DNA of 35,840 nucleotides from JANNAT01 sp031422555. GTDB lineage: Bacteria; Pseudomonadota; Alphaproteobacteria; Rhodobacterales; Rhodobacteraceae. Below are positions 9,326 through 16,726 of the stretch, piece by piece. The stretch is taken from assembly GCA_031422555.1 (NCBI GenBank), contig JANPLZ010000051.1, forward strand, positions 1 through 35,840. Reading direction: 5' to 3'. The notes below the pieces were generated by a model. It did no database searches and had not been told where the DNA came from. It saw only the letters and a list, made by a program, of their open reading frames with translations. The number at the start of each line of letters is the position of its first letter. Position 1 is the stretch's first letter. Made by a program: the position numbers and the translations under genes.

Positions 9326-10021
9326 TCAGATCAGGGCGACCCAGCTTTGGGCGATGGCCAAGCCATGGGCGTCTGCGCCCGCACCAAGCGTGGCCGCGCG
9401 CGCCGCATGGTGGTCGTGCCATGTCGGATCCAGATTGTGCATCAGATCGGGAAAGGTCTGCGTCCAGTCAGCAACCACGGCGCGGCTGGCCTCAAAGTGA
9501 AACTGCATGCCATAACCGGCGCGGCCAATACGGAAACACTGGTTTTCCACAGCATTGGTGCGCGCCAGATGCACCGCACCGGGGGGGGCGGAAAACGTAT
9601 CGGAATGCCATTGAAAGCTGTCAAATCGGGCGGGCACATGCGCCAGCACCGGATCGCTGGCCCCGGCATCGGTCAGATCAACCGCGCACCAGCCAAATTC
9701 GCGCGCGCGCCCGATGTGGTTTTGCGCGCCCGCCCCGCGTGCCAGCAGTTGCGCGCCAAGACAGACCCCCAGCACCGCCTGACCCGCCATCGCGGTGGCA
9801 TGCATCAGCGCCGCAAGGCCGGGCAAATAGCGGTGCGTGGCGTCGGCCAGCGCGTTTTGCTCGCCGCCAAACACCACCAATGCGTCAAATTCCGCCATAT
9901 CGGGCAGCACGCCGCCGCGCCACGGCTTGAACAGATCAATCCGCGCCCCCGCCAGATGCAAAGCCACCCCAACCTGCCCGTGATGGGTGATGGCAGTGTT
10001 TTCAACGATGGCGACGCGCAT
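9326..10021 (-). CDS. Class I glutamine amidotransferase-like protein
   Basis: This is a 231-residue stand-alone class I (triad) glutamine amidotransferase domain, GMP-synthase-like. VFGGEQNAL forms the oxyanion region, GVCLGAQLLARG contains the nucleophile Cys, and MQFHFEAS supplies His and Glu, so the triad is intact. No synthetase domain is attached; family members of this type act on glutamate derivatives or partner another subunit. ATG at 10021 (MRVAIVENT) is chosen because the fold's first strand begins there; an extension to 10081 adds unlike sequence. The gene is divergent from guaB across 196 bp. Despite the GMP-synthase resemblance, guaA proper is a much longer protein. Confidence 0.85.
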   Translation of the reverse strand: MRVAIVENTAITHHGQVGVALHLAGARIDLFKPWRGGVLPDMAEFDALVVFGGEQNALADATHRYLPGLAALMHATAMAGQAVLGVCLGAQLLARGAGAQNHIGRAREFGWCAVDLTDAGASDPVLAHVPARFDSFQWHSDTFSAPPGAVHLARTNAVENQCFRIGRAGYGMQFHFEASRAVVADWTQTFPDLMHNLDPTWHDHHAARAATLGAGADAHGLAIAQSWVALI

Positions 10022-10092
10022 GATCCGGGCTTTCCCAAAAGGCTGATGCAGGGGTAACAATTCAGGCAATTTTGATGCCACAGCCGATTGGC

Positions 10093-10140
10093 GGGGGCAA
10101 TGCGTTCCCTAGGGGGGCCCGCCCGCCCCGCATTGCCCCC
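10093..10140 (+). promoter_or_regulatory. 12-bp perfect inverted repeat in the guaB leader
   Basis: GGGGGCAATGCG (10093-10104) is exactly repeated inverted as CGCATTGCCCCC (10129-10140). The 24-nt loop is very G/C rich and itself contains CCCTAGGG-like pairing. The repeat ends 77 bp before the guaB ATG and there is no T tract after it, so it is not a standard terminator. It may be a leader hairpin controlling guaB or a protein-binding palindrome. It resembles no purine or ppGpp riboswitch that I know. Confidence 0.6.
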
Positions 10141-10217
10141 TTGCCAAACCGCCCGGCCCGTGAAAAGGCGATTTGTCAATCGAACACTCTCCCCAAGAAC
10201 CTTAACAGGAGGCTTTC

Positions 10218-11666
10218 ATGGAGATTCGCGAGGCGCTTACCTTTGATGACGTGTTGCTGGTGCCCGCCGCCAGTTCGGTGATGCCATCGGTTGCCGACAC
10301 ATCAACCTTTGTGACCAAAGCCATCCGGATGAACATTCCGCTGTTGTCATCGGCGATGGACACGGTCACCGAAGGGCGCATGGCGATTGCGATGGCGCAG
10401 GCCGGTGGCATCGGGGTTATTCACCGCAATCTGGATACGGCGGCGCAGGCGCGTGAGGTCAGCCGCGTCAAGCGGTTCGAATCCGGGGTGGTGTATCAGC
10501 CGGTCACCCTGACGCCCGACCAAACGCTGGCCGATGCAAAACTGCTGATGGAGCGCTACCAGATCACCGGGTTCCCGGTGGTTGACGGCGCAGGCCGGGT
10601 GCTGGGCATTGTGACCAACCGCGACATGCGCTTTGCGTCCGATGATCGCACGCCGGTTTCCGTGATGATGACCTCGGCGAATCTGGCCTTGCTGCACGAA
10701 CCGATTGACCGCGCGGCAGCGATTTCGATGATGAAGGCACGGCGCATCGAAAAGCTGTTGGTCACCGATGGCGCGGGCAAGCTGACCGGGCTTTTGACGT
10801 TGAAGGACACCGAAAAATCGGTGCTGAACCCGGCGGCGTGCAAAGACGATATGGGCCGGCTGCGGGTGGCTGCGGCATCGACCGTGGGCGACGCGGGGTT
10901 TGAAAGGTCGATGGCGCTGATCGAGGCAGGCGTGGATATGGTGGTGATTGACACAGCCCACGGCCATTCCGAAGGGGTGGCGCGCGCGGTGGAACGGATC
11001 AAGCGGTTTTCCAATTCGGTTCAGGTGGTTGCAGGCAATGTGGCAACGGCCGAGGCCACGCGGGCCTTGATCGGGGCAGGGGCGGATGCGGTCAAGGTGG
11101 GCATTGGTCCGGGCAGCATCTGCACCACGCGCATTGTGGCGGGCGTGGGTGTGCCGCAACTGACCGCGATCATGGATGCCGCGGGCGCTGCGGGCGATAT
11201 CCCCATCATTGCCGACGGTGGCATCAAATCTTCGGGCGATTTTGCCAAGGCCATTGCGGCGGGTGCGTCTTGCGCCATGGTGGGATCGGCCATCGCGGGC
11301 ACTGACGAATCGCCCGGCGAGATGATTTTGTGGAACGGGCGGTCGTTCAAATCTTACCGGGGCATGGGCAGTCTTGGGGCGATGGCGCGCGGCTCGGCGG
11401 ACCGGTATTTCCAGAAAGACGCGGCCTCGGACAAGCTGGTGCCCGAAGGCATCGAAGGTCAGGTGCCCTATAAAGGTCCTGCGGCGCAGGTGATCCATCA
11501 GATGGTTGGCGGTTTGCGCGCGGCCATGGGCTATACCGGCTGTGCCACCGTGGCGCAGATGCAGACGGGCTGTCAGTTCGTGCGCATCACCGGGGCGGGT
11601 TTGCGCGAAAGCCATGTGCATGATGTGCAGATCACCCGGGAAAGCCCGAATTATCGCGCAGGATAG
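10218..11666 (+). CDS. guaB: IMP dehydrogenase
   Basis: The enzyme oxidises IMP to XMP with NAD+, the committed step to guanine nucleotides. The protein has 482 residues: the barrel begins with TFDDVLLVPA, two CBS domains sit inside the barrel (about residues 95-205), and the catalytic Cys is C302 in GIGPGSICTTR. The flap and C-terminal nucleotide-binding parts (GYTGCATVAQM) are complete. An AGGAGG lies 6 bp before the ATG, a strong ribosome binding site. The gene stands alone, with its own leader containing an inverted repeat at 10093-10140; the methyltransferase gene follows after 24 bp and may be co-transcribed. Only the leader structure is unusual. Confidence 0.97.
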   Translation: MEIREALTFDDVLLVPAASSVMPSVADTSTFVTKAIRMNIPLLSSAMDTVTEGRMAIAMAQAGGIGVIHRNLDTAAQAREVSRVKRFESGVVYQPVTLTPDQTLADAKLLMERYQITGFPVVDGAGRVLGIVTNRDMRFASDDRTPVSVMMTSANLALLHEPIDRAAAISMMKARRIEKLLVTDGAGKLTGLLTLKDTEKSVLNPAACKDDMGRLRVAAASTVGDAGFERSMALIEAGVDMVVIDTAHGHSEGVARAVERIKRFSNSVQVVAGNVATAEATRALIGAGADAVKVGIGPGSICTTRIVAGVGVPQLTAIMDAAGAAGDIPIIADGGIKSSGDFAKAIAAGASCAMVGSAIAGTDESPGEMILWNGRSFKSYRGMGSLGAMARGSADRYFQKDAASDKLVPEGIEGQVPYKGPAAQVIHQMVGGLRAAMGYTGCATVAQMQTGCQFVRITGAGLRESHVHDVQITRESPNYRAG

Positions 11667-11690
11667 CCCGGTTATGCGAAAGCGCTGCCC

Positions 11691-12842
11691 ATGACGCCCG
11701 CAGCAAGGGTGGCCGCGGCCATCGGCTGTCTGGACCAGATTCTGTCGGGCATCAGCCTTGAGACCGCGCTGACCAGTTGGGCCCGCGCCAGCCGTTATGC
11801 CGGGTCAGGAGACCGCCACGCGGTGCGCGATCTGGTATTTGATGGCTGGCGGTGCAGGCGGTCTTACGCGGCCTATGGTGGCGGCGATACCGGGCGGGGC
11901 CTGATGCTGGGGGCGGTGCGCGCGGCGGGGCATGATCCGGCTGACCTGTTCACGGGTCTGGGGCATGCCCCCGCCGTTCTTGGCCCGCAGGATGCCGGAA
12001 CTGACCCCCAAGGCCATGCCGCACTGGACTGCCCCGAGTGGCTGGCCCCCCAGTTGCAAGCCAGCCTTGGTGACGATTTTGGCCCGGTGCTGCGCGCATT
12101 GCGCCTGCGTGCGCCGGTGTTTTTGCGGGTCAACACCGCCAAGGCAGATTTGGCCCACGCGCAAGCGGTTTTGCACAGCGATGGCATTGAAACCCGGTCG
12201 CATACCTTGTCGAAGACCGCGTTGGAAGTTATTGTAAACGCGCGTAAAATCCATGACAGCACCGCCTATCTGACCGGGCTGGTCGATTTGCAGGATGCCA
12301 GCTCGCAGGCGGTGGTTGACACCTTGCCCTTGCGCGACGGCCTGCGGGTGCTGGATTATTGTGCAGGCGGCGGCGGCAAGACGCTGGCCATGGCGGCGCG
12401 GGCCGCGATCTTGCTTTATGCCCATGATGCGACGCCTGCCCGGATGCGCGATTTGCCCCGACGCGCGGCGCGGGCGGGGGTTCAAGTGACAATCACTGAT
12501 ACCATAGCAAAAACAGCGCCCTACGATCTGATCTTAACAGATGTGCCCTGTTCAGGTTCAGGCAGTTGGCGGCGCGATCCGGCGGGCAAATGGGCGCTTT
12601 CGGCGGCGAGACTGGCGCAGCTTTGCACGCTGCAAGCCCAAATTCTGACCGACGCCGCCCTCTTGGTGGCCCCCGGGGGCGTGTTGGCCTATGCCACCTG
12701 CTCGTTGCTGGACGCCGAAAATGCCGACCAGATCACAGGCTTTGTGATGCGCAATCCGGGCTGGTCGTCGATATTGCAACGCCGCTTTACCCCGCTGGAC
12801 GGCGGGGATGGGTTTTACGTTGCCCTATTGACGCGAGTTTAA
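11691..12842 (+). CDS. RsmB/NOP-family rRNA (cytosine-5) methyltransferase
   Basis: This is a 383-residue SAM-dependent m5C methyltransferase. The N-terminal helical part replaces a full NusB domain; the PUA-like region includes FLRVNTAKADL. Motif I is VLDYCAGGGGKT, motif IV with one cysteine is TDVPCSGSGSWRRDP, and the catalytic cysteine of motif VI is in YATCSLLDAEN. The PCSGSG form fits the RsmB branch. It starts 24 bp after the guaB stop. The 3' end is duplicated: the last codons and stop recur in tandem (12827-12860), and a terminator follows. The exact target nucleotide is inferred from the family (16S C967 in E. coli). Confidence 0.9.
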   Translation: MTPAARVAAAIGCLDQILSGISLETALTSWARASRYAGSGDRHAVRDLVFDGWRCRRSYAAYGGGDTGRGLMLGAVRAAGHDPADLFTGLGHAPAVLGPQDAGTDPQGHAALDCPEWLAPQLQASLGDDFGPVLRALRLRAPVFLRVNTAKADLAHAQAVLHSDGIETRSHTLSKTALEVIVNARKIHDSTAYLTGLVDLQDASSQAVVDTLPLRDGLRVLDYCAGGGGKTLAMAARAAILLYAHDATPARMRDLPRRAARAGVQVTITDTIAKTAPYDLILTDVPCSGSGSWRRDPAGKWALSAARLAQLCTLQAQILTDAALLVAPGGVLAYATCSLLDAENADQITGFVMRNPGWSSILQRRFTPLDGGDGFYVALLTRV

Positions 12843-12860
12843 CATTGACGCGAGTTTAAC
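12827..12860 (+). repeat. 17-bp tandem duplication spanning a stop codon
   Basis: ATTGACGCGAGTTTAAC occurs twice head to tail (12827-12843 and 12844-12860). The first copy encodes the last residues of the methyltransferase and its TAA stop; the second copy is untranslated. This looks like a recent slippage or microduplication event. Confidence 0.9.
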
Positions 12861-12872
12861 CAAAACTTACAC

Positions 12873-12890
12873 AACCCATACGGGTTTTTT
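12873..12890 (+). terminator. Rho-independent terminator after the methyltransferase gene
   Basis: AACCC-ATAC-GGGTT is followed directly by a run of T, six in total with the stem. It lies 31 bp after the stop codon and before the cckA control region, so guaB/methyltransferase transcription probably ends here. Confidence 0.75.
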
Positions 12891-12908
12891 GTGCTTTCTT
12901 GCCGGGGG

Positions 12909-12924
12909 TTAAGCCTGTCTTAAC
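12909..12924 (+). promoter_or_regulatory. CtrA-binding box upstream of cckA
   Basis: TTAAGCCTGTCTTAAC matches the full CtrA consensus TTAA-N7-TTAA(C). It lies directly before cckA, the top of the phosphorelay that phosphorylates CtrA, so a feedback loop is implied. If CtrA activates here from a -35 position, transcription would start near 12950, which favours the later cckA starts at 12967 or 12973. Confidence 0.75.
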
Positions 12925-12939
12925 GAATTGCCTGCCGTA

Positions 12940-15279
12940 ATGGGGCAAGACGCAGCCGGATCGGAGATGCAGGTGGCCAAAAACCCGTCAGACCTAAGCC
13001 AGGTGTTCGCCCCCGCGCGCGCGCCGCGGTCGGGCCTGTTCTTGCTGGTGGCGGCGGCGCTGGTCTGCTTTGCTATGGCGGGGCTGGCGACGGACCGGCT
13101 GCAGCAACTTGGCTTTGCCACGGCGGGCGTTACCTGCCTGTGCATGATTGTGGTGCAACGCGGCCGGATCTGGCTGGCTAAACGTCAGAATGCGCAGTCT
13201 GAACAGCAGCTTGCGCAACTGGTCGATCACGATGCCGCACCCTGTTTCACCACCGATGGGCTTGGCGAAATTCAGTTTCAGAATGCCGCCGCGCGCACGC
13301 GGTTCAATGCCCGCGATGGCAGCACGCTGATCCTTGCGCTGAAGGATCATTTCGCATCACCCGCCGCGGTGCTTTTCCGGCTACAAAGCCGGGCGGCAGC
13401 CGGGGGGGCTGCGCGCGAAGATGTGGTCACCCGGCGCGGCCATTTGCGCCTGTCGGTGCATCATCTGGTCGCGGGGCGCTATCTGTGGCGGCTGGAAGAA
13501 TTTGTGGACCGCACCACTGCGGGCCGCGGCGCCGAACAACTTAGCCTGCCGATGCTGACCGCCAACAAGGCGGGTGTGGTTTTGTTCACCAATGAGGCGA
13601 TGCGCCGCTTGCTGGGGGGGCGCCCCAAACGGCTGGACCGGATTTTTACCACCCAAAACCTGCATTCGGGCGAAGAAGTCGAAGTCAGTGCAGCCACGGG
13701 CCGGGTGCGGGCCATTCTGGCAGAAATTGAAGGCAGCGCAGAGCGGCGCGAAATTTATCTGCTGCCGGTGTCTACACATTCCGGCACCGAATCGGTTCTG
13801 GCGGATTTTGAACATTTGCCGGTGGCTTTGATGAAATTTGCCCCCGACGGCAGCCTGCGCATCGCCAACCGCGCCGCGCGCGAGACGCTAAAGCTTGCAG
13901 ATGCCGCCACGCCGCTGTTTCACGATTTGTTTGATGGACTGGGCCGCCCGGTGGCCGATTGGCTGGCCGACGTCGGATCAGAACGCATCCCTGGCGGATC
14001 CGAAGTGCTGTGCGCCCGCAGCACCGGGGCCGAGGTGTATGTTCAGGTCACCTTGCGCCGCATTGTGGATATGGGCCGGCCCGTGGTTCTGGCGGTGTTG
14101 CAAGACGCAACCGCGCTGAAAACGCTGGAAGCGCAGTTTGTCCAAAGCCAGAAAATGCAGGCAATCGGCCAACTTGCGGGCGGTGTTGCGCATGATTTCA
14201 ACAATTTGCTGACGGCGATTTCGGGTCACTGCGATCTTTTGTTGCTGCGCCATGCCAGCGAAGCACCTGACTATGCCGACCTGATCCAGATCCATCAAAA
14301 CGCCAACCGCGCCGCAGCGCTGGTCGGGCAGCTGCTGGCGTTTTCGCGCAAACAAACGCTGAAACCGGAACGGCTTGACCTGCAGGATGTGCTGTCTGAT
14401 CTGGCGCATCTGCTGAACCGTCTGGTCGGCGAACGGGTCAAACTGCGGCTGGCGCATGCGCCCGACCTCGGCCATATCCGCGCAGATCGGCGCCAATTGG
14501 AACAGGTGCTGATGAACCTTGTGGTCAACGCCCGCGATGCCATGCCCGAAGGCGGCACCATCCGCATCGACACCGAAGCCTTGACGCTACGCGACGACAT
14601 GCGGCGCGACCGCGCGCTGGTGCCCGCAGGGGATTACGCCCTGATCCGGGTGGTCGATCAGGGCTGCGGCATTCCAGAGGATTGTTTGCAAAAGATATTT
14701 GAGCCGTTCTTTACCACCAAGAAAGTCGGTGAAGGCACCGGTCTTGGCCTGTCGACGGCTTACGGCATCGTCAAACAATCGGGTGGTTTCATCTTTGTCG
14801 ATTCTACCGAAGGCGAGGGCAGCGTTTTTCAGGTCTATTTCCCGATCAACACCGCGCCAGAGGTGCAGCCCGATCTGGTGATGACCGCGCCGAAATCGGT
14901 GATCATGCGTCAGGGCGAAGGCGTGGTGTTGCTGGTTGAAGACGAAGCCCCGGTGCGCGCCTTTGCCAGCCGGGCGCTGCGCCTGCGCGGCTATACCGTG
15001 CTTGAAGCCGAAAATGCCGAAGAGGCGCTAAAAACGCTGGAAGATCCGAACCTTGCGGTGGATCTTTTTGTCACCGACGTGGTGATGCCCGGCATGGATG
15101 GCCCATCCTGGGTGCGGCTGGCACTGCAAAACCGGCCCAATGTGAAGGTAATCTTTGTCTCGGGCTATGCCGAAGAAGCGCTTTCCGAAGGTCAGGCCCG
15201 CATTCCGAATTCGGTATTTCTACCAAAGCCGTTTTCGTTGAACGACCTGACAGCAACCGTTCAAGGCCAGCTGCATTAG
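12940..15279 (+). CDS. cckA: Hybrid histidine kinase CckA
   Basis: CckA passes phosphate through ChpT to CtrA (and CpdR) and controls cell cycle, motility or gene transfer agents in alphaproteobacteria. The protein (about 779 aa) has two membrane spans (residues about 32-75), PAS-like sensor segments, then QLAGGVAHDFNNLLTAISGH with the phospho-accepting H418. The ATPase domain shows NLVVNARDAMPEGG and GTGLGLSTAYGIVKQSGG. A C-terminal receiver has VLLVEDE and acceptor D713 in VTDVVMPGMDG. VAHDFNNLL and VMPGMDGP are typical of CckA. Start is uncertain: TTG 12928, ATG 12940, ATG 12967 or GTG 12973; only GTG 12973 has a well-spaced GGAG. A CtrA box lies just upstream. Confidence 0.92.
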   Translation: MGQDAAGSEMQVAKNPSDLSQVFAPARAPRSGLFLLVAAALVCFAMAGLATDRLQQLGFATAGVTCLCMIVVQRGRIWLAKRQNAQSEQQLAQLVDHDAAPCFTTDGLGEIQFQNAAARTRFNARDGSTLILALKDHFASPAAVLFRLQSRAAAGGAAREDVVTRRGHLRLSVHHLVAGRYLWRLEEFVDRTTAGRGAEQLSLPMLTANKAGVVLFTNEAMRRLLGGRPKRLDRIFTTQNLHSGEEVEVSAATGRVRAILAEIEGSAERREIYLLPVSTHSGTESVLADFEHLPVALMKFAPDGSLRIANRAARETLKLADAATPLFHDLFDGLGRPVADWLADVGSERIPGGSEVLCARSTGAEVYVQVTLRRIVDMGRPVVLAVLQDATALKTLEAQFVQSQKMQAIGQLAGGVAHDFNNLLTAISGHCDLLLLRHASEAPDYADLIQIHQNANRAAALVGQLLAFSRKQTLKPERLDLQDVLSDLAHLLNRLVGERVKLRLAHAPDLGHIRADRRQLEQVLMNLVVNARDAMPEGGTIRIDTEALTLRDDMRRDRALVPAGDYALIRVVDQGCGIPEDCLQKIFEPFFTTKKVGEGTGLGLSTAYGIVKQSGGFIFVDSTEGEGSVFQVYFPINTAPEVQPDLVMTAPKSVIMRQGEGVVLLVEDEAPVRAFASRALRLRGYTVLEAENAEEALKTLEDPNLAVDLFVTDVVMPGMDGPSWVRLALQNRPNVKVIFVSGYAEEALSEGQARIPNSVFLPKPFSLNDLTATVQGQLH

Positions 15280-15366
15280 GCAAAACGACGAGCTGGCCGC
15301 CACCTGCAATTAATTTTAGCCAAATCGGAAATAATCCGGCGTCTGGGTGCAATTCCTCTGGCCCAG

Positions 15367-15382
15367 CTAACGATTTGTTAAC
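15367..15382 (+). promoter_or_regulatory. CtrA-like site upstream of recA
   Basis: CTAACGATTTGTTAAC matches TTAA-N7-TTAAC with one substitution in the first half. It lies about 130 bp before the recA start and 56 bp before the first LexA-like box. One-mismatch sites occur by chance, so this is tentative. Confidence 0.45.
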
Positions 15383-15422
15383 GGTGAATGGCAAATACTA
15401 AGGGCAGGAAAGCAGATAAAAT

Positions 15423-15437
15423 GTTCTTGTTTTGTTT
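15423..15437 (+). promoter_or_regulatory. LexA (SOS) box of recA, site 1
   Basis: GTTCTTGTTTTGTTT fits the alphaproteobacterial LexA direct repeat GTTC-N7-GTTC with a single change in the last base. It is located 77 bp before the recA ATG in an AT-rich promoter region. Confidence 0.7.
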
Positions 15438-15449
15438 TTACAATATGGT

Positions 15450-15464
15450 AAACAAATCAGGAAC
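15450..15464 (-). promoter_or_regulatory. LexA (SOS) box of recA, site 2
   Basis: On the minus strand this reads GTTCCTGATTTGTTT, again GTTC-N7-GTTT. The two boxes face each other 12 bp apart, which would allow two LexA dimers at the recA promoter. Confidence 0.6.
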
Positions 15465-15513
15465 AAACACCTAATTGCCGCCCGCCCGCGGCTGTGAAAT
15501 AAAGGGGAATAAA

Positions 15514-16581
15514 ATGGCTGCGGCAAACGTCCTAGAGCTGAACGGAAAGCGTGAAATGGATAAGGCAAAAGCGCTGGAAAGCGCTCTGGCACAGATCGAA
15601 CGGCAGTTCGGCAAAGGCTCGATCATGAAGCTGGGCTCGGACAATGCCATCATGGATATCGAGGCCACATCGACCGGGTCGTTGGGGCTGGATATCGCTT
15701 TGGGCATCGGCGGGCTGCCGCAGGGGCGGATCATCGAAATTTACGGCCCGGAATCGTCGGGCAAAACCACGCTGACGCTGCACGCGGTGGCCGAAGCGCA
15801 GAAAAAAGGCGGCGTCTGCGCCTTTGTCGATGCCGAGCACGCGCTTGATCCGCAATATGCCAAAAAGCTGGGCGTGAATCTGGACGAGCTGTTGATCTCG
15901 CAGCCTGACACGGGTGAGCAAGCGCTGGAAATCGTTGACACATTGGTGCGCTCGGGCGCGGTCAGCCTGATCGTGATCGATTCGGTGGCGGCTTTGGTGC
16001 CGAAATCGGAAATCGAAGGCGATATGGGCGACATGCAGATGGGCAGTCAGGCGCGTTTGATGAGCCAGGCCATGCGTAAACTGACCGGCTCGATCGGCAA
16101 ATCAAACTGCATGGTGATTTTCATCAACCAGATCCGGATGAAAATTGGCGTGATGTTTGGCAGCCCGGAAACCACAACCGGCGGCAATGCGCTGAAATTC
16201 TACGCAAGTGTGCGGCTGGACATCCGCCGCATTGGCGCCATCAAAGACCGCGACGAAGTGGTTGGCAACTCGACCCGGGTGAAAGTGGTGAAAAACAAGG
16301 TCTCACCACCGTTCAAAGAGGTAGAGTTTGACATCATGTATGGCGAAGGCATCTCGAAGGTTGGCGAATTGGTCGATATCGGGGTCAAGGCGGGCGTGGT
16401 CGAAAAATCGGGCAGTTGGTATTCCTACGGCGATGAACGGATCGGACAGGGCCGCGAGAATGCAAAATCCTTCCTGAAACAAAACCCCGGTGTCGCCCAA
16501 GAGATTGAGGATAAGATCCGCGCCGCCAACGGGCTGGATTTCACCGCAAAATCCGAAGACAGCGCCATTATCGACGATTGA
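15514..16581 (+). CDS. recA: Recombinase A
   Basis: RecA forms ATP-dependent filaments on ssDNA for homologous recombination and triggers LexA self-cleavage. The protein has 355 residues: Walker A is GPESSGKTT (residues 78-86), Walker B is SLIVIDSVAAL, loop L1 follows DMQMGSQARLMSQ, and loop L2 contains IGVMFGSPETTTGG. The acidic C-terminus (SEDSAIIDD) is normal. ATG at 15514 is chosen with AAAGGGGA upstream; the in-frame TTG at 15475 is too early. Two LexA-like boxes and a CtrA-like site lie in the 234-bp gap after cckA, and a strong terminator follows, so recA is a single-gene unit. Confidence 0.98.
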   Translation: MAAANVLELNGKREMDKAKALESALAQIERQFGKGSIMKLGSDNAIMDIEATSTGSLGLDIALGIGGLPQGRIIEIYGPESSGKTTLTLHAVAEAQKKGGVCAFVDAEHALDPQYAKKLGVNLDELLISQPDTGEQALEIVDTLVRSGAVSLIVIDSVAALVPKSEIEGDMGDMQMGSQARLMSQAMRKLTGSIGKSNCMVIFINQIRMKIGVMFGSPETTTGGNALKFYASVRLDIRRIGAIKDRDEVVGNSTRVKVVKNKVSPPFKEVEFDIMYGEGISKVGELVDIGVKAGVVEKSGSWYSYGDERIGQGRENAKSFLKQNPGVAQEIEDKIRAANGLDFTAKSEDSAIIDD

Positions 16582-16604
16582 TCCTTGATCAGGTGATTGA
16601 ATTT

Positions 16605-16637
16605 AAGGGCCGAAAGCAGATGCTTTTGGCCCTTTTT
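16605..16637 (+). terminator. Rho-independent terminator of recA
   Basis: AAGGGCCGAAAGCA pairs with TGCTTTTGGCCCTT along 14 bp with a single G-T wobble, and a T run follows. It starts 24 bp after the recA stop. This is a long, strong hairpin. Confidence 0.9.
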
Positions 16638-16726
16638 CGTATCCGGCCCGCATTGGCGTTTACAGCCCCCGAATGCGCGGCTAAACCCACACCAATGACA
16701 ATTCCTTGCCTTTTGGGGGCCTAACT

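Noticed and set aside
9289..9930. 213-aa plus-strand frame that begins inside the GAGTATTT motif
   Set aside because: It is antisense to the amidotransferase gene, whose triad is complete, and shows only Arg/Ala/Pro-rich sequence.
10347..11621. 424-aa open frame antisense to guaB
   Set aside because: His/Arg-rich composition typical of the reverse complement of a real high-GC gene; guaB is intact.
13000..15279. Two separate genes for a kinase and a response regulator
   Set aside because: The frame is continuous through the receiver domain, as expected for hybrid CckA; no internal start or stop suggests a split.
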